From Halomonas sp. (GTDB taxonomy: Bacteria > Pseudomonadota > Gammaproteobacteria > Pseudomonadales > Halomonadaceae), in contig JAGYKP010000087.1 in NCBI GenBank assembly GCA_018401555.1, positions 124,001 through 188,000 of the forward strand: a stretch of 64,000 bases of DNA. The letters are read 5' to 3'. The notes beneath the pieces were generated by a model. That model had not been told where the DNA came from, ran no database searches, and saw only the letters and a list, made by a program, of their open reading frames with translations. Numbering within the stretch: the first letter of the stretch is position 1; every line of letters begins with the position of its first letter. Position numbers and translations under genes: made by a program. Below are positions 41,208 through 51,780 of this stretch, in pieces.

Positions 41208-42548
41208 ATGTCAATCTATTTCCTGATGATCGTCGCTCTTGCGGGAAGCTACTTTCTTTTCAAGAATCGCCCTCTTGACTTTTTTACCATTGCCTTCTTC
41301 TCGTCGGTTATTTACTTCTTTCCGGCTTTTTTTGGTCTTGTATCCGTGCCGGGTTTCACAGGGGTGACGCGTGAGATTGAGCCCCTTGCTTACTTGCCTT
41401 ATATTCTTGTTCCACTGTTGCTGCTGGTCTTTGCATTTGTCCATGATCATATTCCACGTCATCATGATCATTCTGAGCATTCCAGGATGCTAAGTCCGGC
41501 AGTCATGTCCGTGTTGTCGGAGCGCCAACCCTTCATGACGACAGCAGAGCTTGTTCTCTATACGGCGGCCTTCATTGCGACTGTTGGCTTCCTGTTTCTG
41601 GGATGGTCAGAAATTGTCACGCCAGGAAAGCCTATCTACGGCAGGGAGCATGCGATATACGCAACGATCGTGCCTATTGCATTTGCCTGCTCCGTCATGA
41701 TGCGGCGTTATGGTCTGGCGACCCTCTTTCTGGTTGCGCTTGCTGTGGATGTCATAGCTGGTAACAGGGAGGCCATCGTTTTTGCAGTGGGGGCCGCAAT
41801 CCTGATTCGGTATCTTTCCGGAAGGCCGGTTCGGCTCAGTGAGAGCTGGAAGGCTTTGCTCAGTGGATTATTACTACTGTCAGCCCTCATTGTTTACAAG
41901 GAAATCAATGCGGCCTTCATGTCCGGTAACTATGACCTGGTTTCGTCGAGGTTGACCAGCCCTGATTGGTATCGAATGATACTGATGCGATTCGAACCTT
42001 TCACGACGCAGGCTATTCTGACGGACTCCGTTCGTACAGACCTTATCTACGATGGGCCATATTTCTACAATCTAATTCACTCTGTCGTCCCCATGGCCCA
42101 GAACTTCGGGTTCAATGTCGAGGACAATATCGGACAGTTCTATGATCATGTACTATATCCGTTCGCTGATTTTGGAGTTGCCGGTAATATCTGGGCCGAA
42201 GGGTACATGATTGGTGGCTGGCCGCTGATGACGGCGTATATCGTGCTCTATGCACTCTCCCCCTGGTGGATCAACGCGCTCTTTCATCGTGCCTCTCTGG
42301 CATTTAGACCCATCATTGCAGTATCTGCAATTGCATTCCTGTTCTTCATTCATCGCACAGGGCTTGAATATAATCTCACCCTTCAGGTTCGCATATGGGC
42401 CATGGGCGTTTTCCTGCTTGTCTTCCTTCCATGTCTGCTGCCCCGGAAATACCTCCCCATCAGTATGATGGAGCGGCGAGGGGCTGCTTCATCCGATAGG
42501 GAACGGCCTGAAATCAGCCCCACAAGGAGTCTGCCAGATGAATCTTGA
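41208..42548 (+). CDS. Wzy-like oligosaccharide repeat-unit polymerase
   Basis: 446-aa integral membrane protein with about 10-12 hydrophobic segments and a larger periplasmic loop near residues 235-320 (RFEPFTTQAILTDSVRTDL ... FADFGVAGNIWAEGY). The NIWAEGY-like motif and overall topology resemble Wzy/O-antigen polymerases, which are poorly conserved in sequence. It starts at ATG 41208. The C-terminus is soluble and overlaps the start of the next gene by 11 nt. No other polymerase candidate is in this locus. Confidence 0.75.
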   Translation: MSIYFLMIVALAGSYFLFKNRPLDFFTIAFFSSVIYFFPAFFGLVSVPGFTGVTREIEPLAYLPYILVPLLLLVFAFVHDHIPRHHDHSEHSRMLSPAVMSVLSERQPFMTTAELVLYTAAFIATVGFLFLGWSEIVTPGKPIYGREHAIYATIVPIAFACSVMMRRYGLATLFLVALAVDVIAGNREAIVFAVGAAILIRYLSGRPVRLSESWKALLSGLLLLSALIVYKEINAAFMSGNYDLVSSRLTSPDWYRMILMRFEPFTTQAILTDSVRTDLIYDGPYFYNLIHSVVPMAQNFGFNVEDNIGQFYDHVLYPFADFGVAGNIWAEGYMIGGWPLMTAYIVLYALSPWWINALFHRASLAFRPIIAVSAIAFLFFIHRTGLEYNLTLQVRIWAMGVFLLVFLPCLLPRKYLPISMMERRGAASSDRERPEISPTRSLPDES

Positions 42549-43698
42549 GGAGCCGAGGCGCCCCATCGCCCTGTTCGTTCCCTCACTGAACGGTGGGGGG
42601 GCTGAGCGCGTTTTTGTCACTCTGGCGAATGAGTTTTCACGGCTGGTGGCGAGGCCTGTTCACCTGGTGCTTGCCCGAGGAGGGGGTGTTTTGAAGATGA
42701 GGTCGATCCCCGCGTGCAGATCATCGACCTCGGCCAGTCCTCCGTGCTGAGGTCGCTGCTGCCCCTGTCGCGCTACTTACGGGAGACCATGCCCTGTGTG
42801 ATGCTTTCCACCATGTGGGAAGCCAATCTGGTGGCCCTGATGGCGCGTCGGCTTGCTCGCACCGACGTGCGAGTGGTCATTCGGGAGGCCAATGTATTCC
42901 GTTCGGACCGCGCCAGGCAGATCGGCTGGCTCACCATACGGTCTCGCAGCAACTCATGCGCCACTTCTATCCACGCGCCGACGCGACGGTCATCATCGCC
43001 AGCGATGTCCTGCTGTCACTAGAAGCGGCCGGCATCAGGGTCTGTCGCGAGCGTGCTTTCATCGGTAACCCCGTGCGTGTGTCGCCATCCTCCGAGGCCC
43101 CTGCGTTACCGTCCCCTCTGGGGAAGCTTGTCACTCGTCCCTTCATCTGCGCCATGGGGCGTCTCGTGGAACAGAAGGGATTCGACCTGCTGCTGCAGGC
43201 CATATCATCTCTTGGCCCAGCGGCGCCTGATCTCGTCATCCTGGGGGAGGGGCCTGGCCGCATTGCCCTAGAGGACCAATCTCGGCGGCTGGGCATAGCC
43301 GATAGGGTTCACCTTCCCGGCTTCATTGCCTCGCCTGCCAGCGTTCTCCGCCATGCCCGGCTGTTCGTCTCCTCGTCACGCTGGGAGGGCTTCCCGAACG
43401 CGATCATGGATGCCCTCGCCGCAGGCGTTCCGGTGGTGGCTACCCGTTGCCCCGGGGCTTCTGCCGATATTCTCGAACAGGGGCGCTATGGGCATCTGGT
43501 CGACTCCGAGAATGTAGCCGCCCTGGCCGAAGGCATCCAACTGGGGCTAGCCGACCCGCTGCCACATCAAGCCAGCGGCGGTCGCAGAGTCTTGAATTCC
43601 TGCCATCGTATATCGCCCGTCGCTATCTACATGAGGTTATGCAGATCGATAAAGCGGAGGTCCTACAGCCTGTACAGGCCTGCGAGGTGTCTGCATGA
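42538..43698 (+). CDS. Family 4 glycosyltransferase (three frame breaks)
   Basis: GT-B glycosyltransferase. It starts at ATG 42538 inside the end of the polymerase gene: IALFVPSLNGGGAERVFVTLA is the typical GT4 N-terminus. Frames change near 42693, 42945 and 43590. The nucleotide-sugar domain is clear: ICAMGRLVEQKGFDLLLQA, VILGEGPGR, and the EX7E-type motif SSRWEGFPNAIMDALAAGVPV. It ends at 43698, overlapping the next GT. The many shifts in a tight stretch could be sequence error or decay; I favour error. Confidence 0.82.
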
Positions 43699-44821
43699 GA
43701 GTCGCACACATCATCTCCGGTCTTACCGGAGGCGGCGCAGAGACCACCCTCTATCGACTCTGCCAGGCCGACAGCGACGACCAGCACACCGTTATCAGCA
43801 TGATGGACGATGGCGTATACGGTGAACGGCTGCGGACCGGCATGTTCTGCCTCAATATGCACCCGGGTCGGCTGAGCCTTTCGGGCCTGAACCACCTCTG
43901 GCGGCTCCTCAGGCGTGAGCGCTACGACGTGGTGCAGACCTGGATGTACCACGCCGACCTCGTCGGTGGGCTCCTGGCGCGGTTGGCCGGCGTCAAGAGT
44001 GTCTTCTGGGGCATCCGCCACTCGACCCTGGAAGCGGGCAAGAACTCCCGCAGCAGCATCCTGGTGGCTAAACTCTGTGCGCGCCTCTCATCCTGGTTGC
44101 CGACAGCGATCATCTGCTGTGCGGAGAATGCTGCAGAAGCTCATAGCCAGATGGGGTACAGCGCAGCAAAGCTTCAAGTGATACCCAATGGTTACGATCT
44201 GGAGGTCTTATCTCCGGATCCTGTCAGGGGGAATGCTTTGCGGAAGTCTCTGGCCATTGGCGACGACGCCATCCTTATAGGCCTGATCGGTCGCTTCGAT
44301 CCCCTGAAGGATCACCGCAACTTCCTGGCCGGTCTCGCCAGTCTATGTGACTCCGGCTGGGATGTTCAGGGCGTTCTTGTCGGGAGTGGACTGGATCATA
44401 ACAACATGACGCTGATGACTTGGGTGCATGAACTCGGACTCGAAAAGCGTCTGTACCTGCTCGGCCAGCGTAACGACATTCCCGAAATTCTCAACGCCCT
44501 GGACCTGCATGTGCTCTCCAGCAGCGGCGAGGGCTTCCCCAACGTGGTGGCCGAAGCCATGGCCTGTGGGACGCCCTGCGTAGCCACCGATGTGGGGACG
44601 CCCGCCTGATAATCGGGGAAACGGGCTGGATCGTGCCCCCCCGAGATAGTGCGGCTCTGGGCGACGCCATGATCCAGGCGCTGAATGAGGCCGCCAACGC
44701 CCCACAGGCCTGGGAGAGGCGACAGCGAGCGTGTCGCGAGCGCATCGCCTCCCGCTTCAGCATTGAACGGATGGCCGAGGCCTATCATCGTGCCTGGAGC
44801 GTTCGGGCCGGCGAGCGCTAA
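43695..44821 (+). CDS. Family 4 glycosyltransferase (late frame break)
   Basis: GT-B enzyme with N-terminus MRVAHIISGLTGGGAETTLYR (gly-rich acceptor loop), then IPNGYDLEVL, LIGLIGRFDPLKDHRNFLAG, and donor-site motif SSSGEGFPNVVAEAMACGTP. The frame changes near 44603; the tail (IIGETGWIVPPRDSAALGDA) continues to TAA/TGA-bounded end at 44821. It starts at ATG 43695, overlapping the preceding stop (ATGA). An IS element lies 39 bp after it. Confidence 0.85.
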
Positions 44822-44885
44822 AACGTATGATGGCACTACTCCTCGGATACCAGATGTTCTGGTCAAGTCGTAGCGGACACTTTTA

Positions 44886-45815
44886 TTAAGCTGCTTCCGC
44901 GATTTTCTCGATCTCCCTCGGCGCGTGGTAGCCAAGGGTCGAGTGGAGCCGGCAGCTGTTGTACTCCATCTCGATATAGGTCACGACGTCGCGCCTCGCT
45001 GACTGGCGGGTCCAGTACCGCTGCCCCTCCAGCCATTCGCTCTTCAGAGAGCCGAAGAAGCGCTCCATGACCGCATTGTCCCAACAGTTCCCCTTGCGGC
45101 TCATGGAGGCCAGGAACCCGTGTTTAACCAGTCGTTCGCGATACGCACGAGAGGCGTACTGGCTGCCGCGATCCGAGTGGTGGAGCACGCCTCGGGGAGG
45201 TCGCCGGCGGCCAATTGCCATCTCCAGGGCGTCCAGGGTGAGTGACGTCTTCATGTGGTCGGCCATGGCCCAGCCGATGACCTGTCGGTCGTAGAGGTCC
45301 AGCACGGCCGCCAGGTACAACCAGCCTTCCAGGGTCCAGATGGCGGTGATGTCGGCCACCCACGCCTGATTGGGCTCAGGCACCGTGAACTGCCGCTTGA
45401 GCAGGTTGGGAGCCACTGGCAACCCGTGGTCGCTGTCCGTCGTATGTCGGTAGCGGCGACGCTGTCGGCAGGCGACTCCGGCTTCCTGCATCAGGCTACG
45501 CGCCTGATAACGACCGACCGTATGACCTCTGCGACGGAGTTCCTTGGCCATTCATAAGCTCCCATAGCTACCACGTTTCTGACCGTGGATGTCCTTGACC
45601 TCCCGGTGCAGGCACTGGCGCTGCTCATCGGGTTCACGCTGACGCCAGGCATAGAAGCCACTGCGGCTGACGTCCATGACACGGCACAGCACCGCCACTG
45701 GGAAGGAGGCCTTCTCCGACTCGATGAACCGGTATCTCAGCTCGACTCTCTCGCGAAGAAGGCCGTTGCCTTTTTTAAAACTTCCTTTCAATCCACCCAA
45801 CTTGAACTTCTTCAT
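44886..45815 (-). pseudogene. IS3-family transposase orfB with in-frame stop
   Basis: DDE transposase of the IS element. Catalytic residues are present: Asp in AWVADITAIW, Asp in LHHSDRGSQYAS, Glu in NAVMERFFGSLKSEW. The protein is split at 45551-45552: the frame reads GSYGSL, TGA, MAKELRRRGH with no frame change, consistent with a CGA (Arg) to TGA mutation. The upstream part (RYRFIESEKASFPVAVLCRV) lies in the same frame. The frameshift window upstream (TTTTAAAAAAGG) is the type used for programmed -1 shifting in IS3 elements. Confidence 0.85.
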
Positions 45816-46039
45816 GACTTCCTGATCTCGGCATCCCGCTCATCCGCCTGGTCGTCAGTCACACCATCCTCCCGGTCACGTTGCTGGCGACACCAGCGAT
45901 CCAGCAGGCTGCGATCAATATCCAGCCGCCTGGCAGCCTCGGAGATGGCATAACCCTCTCCTCGAACCATGTTGACTGCCTCAGCCTTAAATTCGTCGGA
46001 GTACCGACGTCGCGTCTTCTTGGTCATGAACACCTCCAA
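45812..46039 (-). pseudogene. IS3-family orfA (shortened)
   Basis: HTH protein of the IS: TKKTRRRYSDEFKAEAVNM ... GYAISEAARRLDIDRSLLDRW, 75 aa versus about 90-100 usual. It stops after AEIRKS; the missing end (EVLKKATAFFARE) is readable in another frame just downstream, so an indel has cut it. With the orfB stop, the element looks inactive unless these are read errors. Confidence 0.8.
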
Positions 46040-46089
46040 TGCCTGCAGTATGAGGCTTACCGGGGTGTCCGCTCCAATTAGACCAGTTC

Positions 46090-46412
46090 AAGATCATTCG
46101 GAGCGGGCTGTGCACGTAAATGGTCAAGTCTTCCTCGTTTGCGCTGGAGTATGAGCATACTTTCTTCCAGTGACATTCCGTATGCCGACTTGAGTATGAC
46201 TCTGCTTAGTAGCCTGAAGGGAAGGGTGTAATGCATCAAACAAGTCACCGGGTGACGCAATCACCCTCAATAACCGAGGAAAGGTAGTCCCACCGAGGCC
46301 AGGAAAATCAACATAACATTTCGTTACATTACTGTCAGACTGGAGGTGTAGATAACAACAATCCTGTAACTATTCGTTATAGGATGCTTCGGCAGGGACT
46401 CGGGGAGCAAGC
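46090..46412. promoter_or_regulatory. Region between IS and sugar phosphotransferase, with inverted repeat
   Basis: About 320 bp with no supported gene. Notable: an inverted repeat ATCCTGTAAC-TATTC-GTTATAGGAT (46361-46385; 9 of 10 pairs) 27 bp before ATG 46413, a possible operator or leader hairpin; and an AT-rich run ATAACATTTCGTTACATTA (46313-46331) that could hold the promoter. The IS terminator and this promoter mean the distal locus is probably transcribed independently. Confidence 0.5.
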
Positions 46413-47837
46413 ATGACCAAGGTGCTGACAGATAGCGAGCTTAAGTGGGACAAGGCGCAGCCGCCAGCCGGCCATATCGAGACGCTGACCCAATGGGCCG
46501 ACAAGAAAGAAGCAGTGCCGCCCGACACGCGCACACAATCGCGCTTTCGCCAGGTGCCACCCAGCGCACATGCCGAGGCCTTTGAATTCCACCGACGCCA
46601 TACCCGCTTCCACGAGCGGCTGCTGCACAGCAGCGGCCTGCAGCAGCTGCTGGGCCTGCTGCTCACCGTAAGCATGCCGGCTCTGGTCAGTTGGCAGTGG
46701 GGCTTCTGGCACCAGGCGACCCAGGCACACTGGATCACCCTGTTGGCAGCAGGCATGGCCTACCTGATGGCGGTGAAGGCAGTGCAGCAACTGGCCAGCC
46801 TGCCGCGCACCCATGCCACCCTGCTGGTCATGCCTCTGCTCACCCTGTGCTACGGCCTGGTATGGCTCGGCGTCAACCTGCTGGGTATTGCCCACTTCCC
46901 CTCGCTGCTGGTCGCCAGCTACGTCACAGGCATTGTGCTGTTCACTGCAGGCTACCTGCTCTCGTCACCCTATCGCCGCCTGCGCTTCGCCGTGCTGCCC
47001 TTTGGCAGGGTCGCTGAGCTGTGTAGCGATCCGCGCGTCGACTGGCATGTCCTTGAGAATCCCGAGCTGACGGGTATCCAGGTTGACGGCGTGGTTGCGG
47101 ACCTGCGCGCGGATCTGTCCGAGTCCTGGCAGCGTTTCCTGGCGGATTGCACCCTGCACCGCATTCCCGTCCATCACGCCACCAGCGTGTTCGAACGGGT
47201 GACCGGGCGCGTCTACCTCCATGACAATCGCCTGGGCAGCATGCAGCCCGATGAGCGCTACGAGGTGATCAAGCGATGCCTGGATGTGTTCGGCACTCTG
47301 CTGATCATGCCGCTGGCCTTGCCGCTGATGGCAATTGCCGCCGCACTGATTCGCCTCGAGAGTCCGGGGCCGGCGCTGTTTACCCAGCCGCGCATGGGGC
47401 AGCACTGCCGACCCTTCATCGTCTACAAGTTTCGCAGCATGTACGTCGGCCGGCAGGGCACAGGCTTCACCCAGAACGGCCAGGATCCGCGCATCACCCG
47501 CGTGGGGCGCTTCCTGCGCAAGTACCGCATCGATGAGTTGCCCCAGCTGTTCAACGTGCTCAAGGGTGACATGAGTCTTATCGGACCCAGGCCTGAATCC
47601 ATGGACCTCTCCCAGTGGTACTGCGACGACGTGCCCTTCTTCCACTATCGCCACGTAGTGCGCCCGGGGATCTCCGGCTGGGCCCAGGTGGAGCAGGGCT
47701 ACGCCGCCGAGGTGGATGGCATGAGCCGTAAGCTCGAGTACGACTTCTATTACATCAAGCACTTCTCGTTCTGGCTCGATCTGCTGATTGTGCTGCGCAC
47801 CGTTCGCACCGTGCTGACTGGTTTCGGCTCACGCTGA
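46413..47837 (+). CDS. Undecaprenyl-phosphate sugar phosphotransferase (PHPT family)
   Basis: Initiating enzyme that loads the first sugar-1-phosphate on undecaprenyl phosphate. It has 474 aa: a soluble N-terminal stretch of about 70 aa, four to five membrane helices ([36 protein letters not shown] ...), a CoA-binding-like linker, a re-entrant helix ([22 protein letters not shown]) and the catalytic C-terminal domain (FKFRSM-type [43 protein letters not shown]). Sugar specificity cannot be read from sequence; Qui4N or hexose are possible. Confidence 0.92.
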   Translation: MTKVLTDSELKWDKAQPPAGHIETLTQWADKKEAVPPDTRTQSRFRQVPPSAHAEAFEFHRRHTRFHERLLHSSGLQQLLGLLLTVSMPALVSWQWGFWHQATQAHWITLLAAGMAYLMAVKAVQQLASLPRTHATLLVMPLLTLCYGLVWLGVNLLGIAHFPSLLVASYVTGIVLFTAGYLLSSPYRRLRFAVLPFGRVAELCSDPRVDWHVLENPELTGIQVDGVVADLRADLSESWQRFLADCTLHRIPVHHATSVFERVTGRVYLHDNRLGSMQPDERYEVIKRCLDVFGTLLIMPLALPLMAIAAALIRLESPGPALFTQPRMGQHCRPFIVYKFRSMYVGRQGTGFTQNGQDPRITRVGRFLRKYRIDELPQLFNVLKGDMSLIGPRPESMDLSQWYCDDVPFFHYRHVVRPGISGWAQVEQGYAAEVDGMSRKLEYDFYYIKHFSFWLDLLIVLRTVRTVLTGFGSR

Positions 47838-47890
47838 AGGCCATTTCGAGTCGGTTTGCCACATTCGTCCTTCGTCACGAGAGCGCCGCC

Positions 47891-49010
47891 ATGCCCACTT
47901 CATGCTCCATGCCCAGGACCCTTCTTGTCACCGGCGGCGCCGGCTTTATCGGCTCCGCAGTGATCCGTCACCTGCTGACCAGCACCCGGGCCAGGGTGGT
48001 CAACGTCGACAAGCTGACCTATGCGGGCAACCTGGCATCGCTGGTAGAAGTGGCGGGGAACCCGCGCTACGCCTTCGAGAGGCTCGACATCTGCCACCGG
48101 CAGGGCCTCGATCGCGTGTTCGCGTGCTATCAGCCGGATGCCGTGATGCATCTGGCGGCCGAGAGCCACGTGGACCGCTCCATCGATGGTCCGGCGGACT
48201 TTATCCAGACCAATATCGTTGGCACCTACACGCTGCTGGAGGCCGCGCGGGCCTACTGGAACGGTCTGGACACCGAGCGCCGCGATGCCTTCCGTTTCCA
48301 CCACATCAGCACGGATGAAGTGTATGGCGATCTGGGCGCGCCGGTGGCGGGTGCCAGCAAACTCGAGCCCCATTCCTCGAACCTGTTCACCGAACAGACC
48401 CCCTACTCTCCCAGCTCACCGTATTCGGCCAGCAAGGCCAGTGCGGATCATCTGGTGCGCGCCTGGCAGCACACCTACGGGCTGCCCACGCTGATCACCA
48501 ACTGCTCCAACAACTACGGACCCTACCACTTTCCCGAGAAGCTGATCCCGCTGGTGATCCTCAACGCCCTTGAGGGCAAGCCGCTGCCAGTTTACGGCAG
48601 GCGGCGAGCAGGTGCGTGACTGGCTCTACGTGGAGGACCATGCTCGCGCCCTGCACGCCGTGGTGACCCGTGGACGGGTAGGGGAGACCTACAACATCGG
48701 TGGCCACAACGAGAAACGTAATATCGACGTCGTCCGTATGATCTGTGAACTGCTCGACGAAGTCGTGCCCTCGCCCCTGGGGCCGCGTAGCTCGCTGATC
48801 ACCTTCGTCCCCGACCGCCCGGGCCATGACCTCCGCTATGCCATCGATGCCAGCAAGATCGAGGGTGAGCTCGGCTGGCGCCCACAGGAAACCTTCGAGA
48901 GCGGCCTGCGCAAGACCGTGGCCTGGTACCTGGCGAATCGGGCCTGGTGCCGTCGGGTTCAGGAAGGACGCTACCAGCGCGAACGCCTGGGTCTCCAAGC
49001 CGCAGGTTGA
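47891..49010 (+). CDS. rfbB: dTDP-glucose 4,6-dehydratase (one frame break)
   Basis: Converts dTDP-glucose to dTDP-4-keto-6-deoxyglucose. NAD motif [35 protein letters not shown], the catalytic [13 protein letters not shown] (Asp-Glu) and [17 protein letters not shown] (Tyr-xxx-Lys), [14 protein letters not shown]. The frame changes near 48600, then [17 protein letters not shown] continues to 49010. Together with rfbA and the VioA-like aminotransferase it completes a route to dTDP-4-amino-4,6-dideoxyglucose. Confidence 0.93.
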
Positions 49011-49117
49011 GAGGTAAGGCCAAGGGGTGGGGCAGAAAGGCCGCAGAAGCACGACATCAACAGAATGGCATCGAAAGTAGGGCATTTAGAGAAAGGCATC
49101 CCACAGGAAATACGCCC

Positions 49118-50923
49118 ATGCTAGGTAACCTCAAGGAACTCTATACCCTGCTCAATCGCCAGCAGCGACGCACCCTGCTGCGACTGCAGGTGCTGGTGGT
49201 ACTGACGGCCTTTGCCGAGGTGGGCGGGGTACTGGCGATCGGCCCCTTCATGGCGGTGGTGGGTGATATCAGCCTGCTGCAGGGGGAGGGCATGCTGGCG
49301 CGGCTGTACGCCGTGAGTGGTGCCGACAGTGCCAGCCAATTCCTGTTCTGGTGTGGCGCCGCGGTGCTGGTCATCCTGGCGTTGGCGGCGGCCATCTCCA
49401 TGTACACCGTATGGCGCCTCTCGATGTATGGGCATCAGCTGGGGGCAGAGCTAAGCATTCGTCTCTACAACCACTATATGCACCAGCCCTGGCTGTTTCA
49501 TGCGGCCGGGAGCAGCGCCGACCTGACCAACAAGATCGTCCAGGAGTGCACCCGGGTGACCGATGCGCTTATCTCACCGCTGATGCAGATGAACGCCAAG
49601 GCCGGCCTGGCACTCTGCATGGTGGCGGTGATCGTGGTGCTCAATCCCCTCGTTGCCCTGGTGGGAGGTAGCCTGTTCCTGGGCGCCTACCTGCTGCTAT
49701 ATCGCACCGTTCGGCGGCGCCTGCAGGAGAACGGCAACGCGATTTCGACGACCCAGCAACAGCGCTTCAAGCTGATGGCAGAAGGCTTCGGCGGCATCAA
49801 GGATGTATTGCTGACCGACCGGCAGCCGTTGTTCATGAACCGTTTTGAGGCCGCCAGTCGTCGCTTCGGCCGCGCCAAGGGCATGACCAAGGCCCTCTCC
49901 CAGGCGCCGCGCTATGCCATGGAGCTGGTGGCCTATGCGGCGGTCATCATGCTGGTTCTGTTCCTGCTGGTGAGCCACCAGGGGCGCCTGGGCACCATCC
50001 TGCCTTTGCTCTCCGTGTATGCCATGGCAGGGTTCAAGCTGCTGCCCGCTCTCCAACAGATCTACGCCAGCCTCTCGATCATCCGTGGCAACCTCTCGGC
50101 GTTTGATGTTGTGCGTGAAGACCTTCACGCCAGCCGCGAAGCGCCCACTGCGCCCGTTGCTACACCCAGCCAACCAAGGTCCACCCTGGTACCTCGGCGT
50201 GAAATCGAACTTCGCGGCGTGACCTTTCGATACCGGGCTGATGCCGCAGCGGCGCTCGATGAGGTCTCACTGTGCATTCCGGCTCAGCGGGTGGTGGGTC
50301 TGGTAGGCGCCTCCGGCTCCGGCAAGTCGACTGCCATCGACCTGCTGCTGGGGCTGATCGAGCCCGAACGGGGCGAGCTCATCGTGGACGGGCAGTCCAT
50401 CACAGCGGCGAATCGGCGCGCCTGGCAGAACAGCCTGGGATTTGTGCCTCAGGCCATCTTCCTGGCCGATGCCAGCATCCTCGAGAACATTGCCTTCGGG
50501 CTGCCGCAGAACCAGATAGATGAAGGTCGGGTGCGGCGCGCGGCGCGCATGGCCCATCTCGATGAACTGCTGGAGCGCCTGCCCGCTGGGCTCGATACTC
50601 GAGTAGGCGAGCGGGGTATCCAACTCTCCGGCGGGCAGCGCCAGCGTATCGGTATCGCCCGTGCCCTCTATGACGATGCCGAGGTGTTGATCCTGGATGA
50701 AGCCACCAGCGCCCTAGACGGTATCACCGAGAAGCAGGTGATGGATGCCATTCACGAGTTTACCGGCACCAAGACCATCGTCCTGATCGCCCACCGCCTG
50801 GCCACCGTGCGCCACTGCGACCGGATCTACATGATGGAGGCCGGACGTATCGTGGACCACGGTACCTACGATGAGCTGGCAGGTCGCAACCTCACCTTCC
50901 AGCGCATGGCGCGCCACGCCTGA
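49118..50923 (+). CDS. ABC transporter, PglK/flippase type (fused TMD-NBD)
   Basis: Half-transporter of 601 aa that would act as a dimer. Six transmembrane helices (first at VLVVLTAFAEVGGVLAIGPF) are followed by an ATPase domain: Walker A GLVGASGSGKST, Q-loop FVPQAIFLAD, signature QLSGGQRQRIGIARAL, Walker B VLILDEATSALD, His switch LIAHRLATV. PglK-type proteins flip lipid-linked oligosaccharides; as no Wzx is seen here, this could be the locus flippase. Start chosen at ATG 49118 (MLGNLKELYTLL); upstream open frame is not conserved. Confidence 0.85.
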   Translation: MLGNLKELYTLLNRQQRRTLLRLQVLVVLTAFAEVGGVLAIGPFMAVVGDISLLQGEGMLARLYAVSGADSASQFLFWCGAAVLVILALAAAISMYTVWRLSMYGHQLGAELSIRLYNHYMHQPWLFHAAGSSADLTNKIVQECTRVTDALISPLMQMNAKAGLALCMVAVIVVLNPLVALVGGSLFLGAYLLLYRTVRRRLQENGNAISTTQQQRFKLMAEGFGGIKDVLLTDRQPLFMNRFEAASRRFGRAKGMTKALSQAPRYAMELVAYAAVIMLVLFLLVSHQGRLGTILPLLSVYAMAGFKLLPALQQIYASLSIIRGNLSAFDVVREDLHASREAPTAPVATPSQPRSTLVPRREIELRGVTFRYRADAAAALDEVSLCIPAQRVVGLVGASGSGKSTAIDLLLGLIEPERGELIVDGQSITAANRRAWQNSLGFVPQAIFLADASILENIAFGLPQNQIDEGRVRRAARMAHLDELLERLPAGLDTRVGERGIQLSGGQRQRIGIARALYDDAEVLILDEATSALDGITEKQVMDAIHEFTGTKTIVLIAHRLATVRHCDRIYMMEAGRIVDHGTYDELAGRNLTFQRMARHA

Positions 50924-50936
50924 GCCGCCCACGACG

Positions 50937-51780
50937 ATGCCCACCTTGCGCCTCCAGGCCAGACAGTGGTTCAAGCACTGGCTGGCCAGGGCAGGATACG
51001 AGCTGCGCCGTCTGCCCAACCTGGCGGATAGGGTGGAGGAAGTCCGGCCCAGTGCGGGACGGGTGGTGGAGTTCATCGGCCCTTCGGGCGTCGGAAAGTC
51101 GACCCTGTTCGCTCAGCTTGCCCTGTGCCGCCAGGACTGGATGGTGAGAAGCGAAATCGAGCGTGACGCCAACCTCAGCGCGAGATTCCTGGCCAGGCCC
51201 GGTGTGCCCGCCTGGGTGTATGAGCGGCTGATGTTTGCCAAGTTCGAGGAGATACGTGAGTTACCGCTGAGCAGCGCCACCAAGGCCGCCCAGGTACGCT
51301 ATGCCCTCAACAAGCTGCTGGCAGATCTCGCCATGCGCACCCGGCCACCCGCGCGGGGCGTGATAACGGACGACGGTATCTGCCATAACTTCTCCCTGCA
51401 GATAACCCAGATGGCGGAGCACTTCCAGAGTCCGGAAGCCGAGGCCGAGCTGGCTCGCTTCCTGGCGGGGCGCGCCCTGATACGTCTTGCGGCCACCCCC
51501 GAGCGGGTGATGCACCAGTTGCGCCTGCGCCATCAGGCAACGCCCGGCGCGGGCAACGACTGGCTGGGGCACCTGGGCGAGGCCCAGGCCCGCAGAGCTG
51601 ATGATGAGGTCACTGCAGGCCGAGCAGGGGGTGGCGGCGCTGTTCGAACGCTTCCAGTTGCCGACCCTGCAACTGGATGTAGAGTCTTCTCCCCACGAGA
51701 ACCAGCGCCGCATCGAGCGCTTCCTGGCCGTTCTGGCGCAAGAAGCACTGCGGCATGAGCCGCTTAGAAGCGGTAAGTGA
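50937..51780 (+). CDS. P-loop protein of the polysaccharide locus (frame break near the end)
   Basis: Unrecognised P-loop NTPase or kinase-like protein of about 280 aa. A clear Walker A, VEFIGPSGVGKSTLFAQLAL, lies about 45 residues from ATG 50937; a possible acidic site is VITDDGICHNFSLQ. The frame changes near 51595; the alternative frame reads QGVAALFERFQLPTLQLD and ends at 51780, overlapping the convergent OmpW-like gene by 17 bp. It starts 13 nt after the ABC transporter stop and may phosphorylate or modify a glycan. Function unknown. Confidence 0.65.

Larger units (their letters stand above)
44860..46085 (-). mobile_element. IS3-family insertion sequence, 1226 bp, 4-bp target duplication
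   Basis: Terminal inverted repeats begin TGGTC at 44860 and end GACCA at 46085; 17 of the first 21 positions match, including the block AGCGGACAC. The element is flanked by direct repeats GTTC (44856-44859 and 46086-46089), a target duplication. It encodes orfA and orfB in the minus direction, with orfB interrupted by an in-frame TGA. The element splits the polysaccharide locus between the GT4 gene and the sugar phosphotransferase gene. Confidence 0.9.

Noticed and set aside
46078-46260. 60-codon minus-strand open frame beside the IS element
   Set aside because: No recognisable domain, it overlaps the IS right end, and there is no ribosome site.
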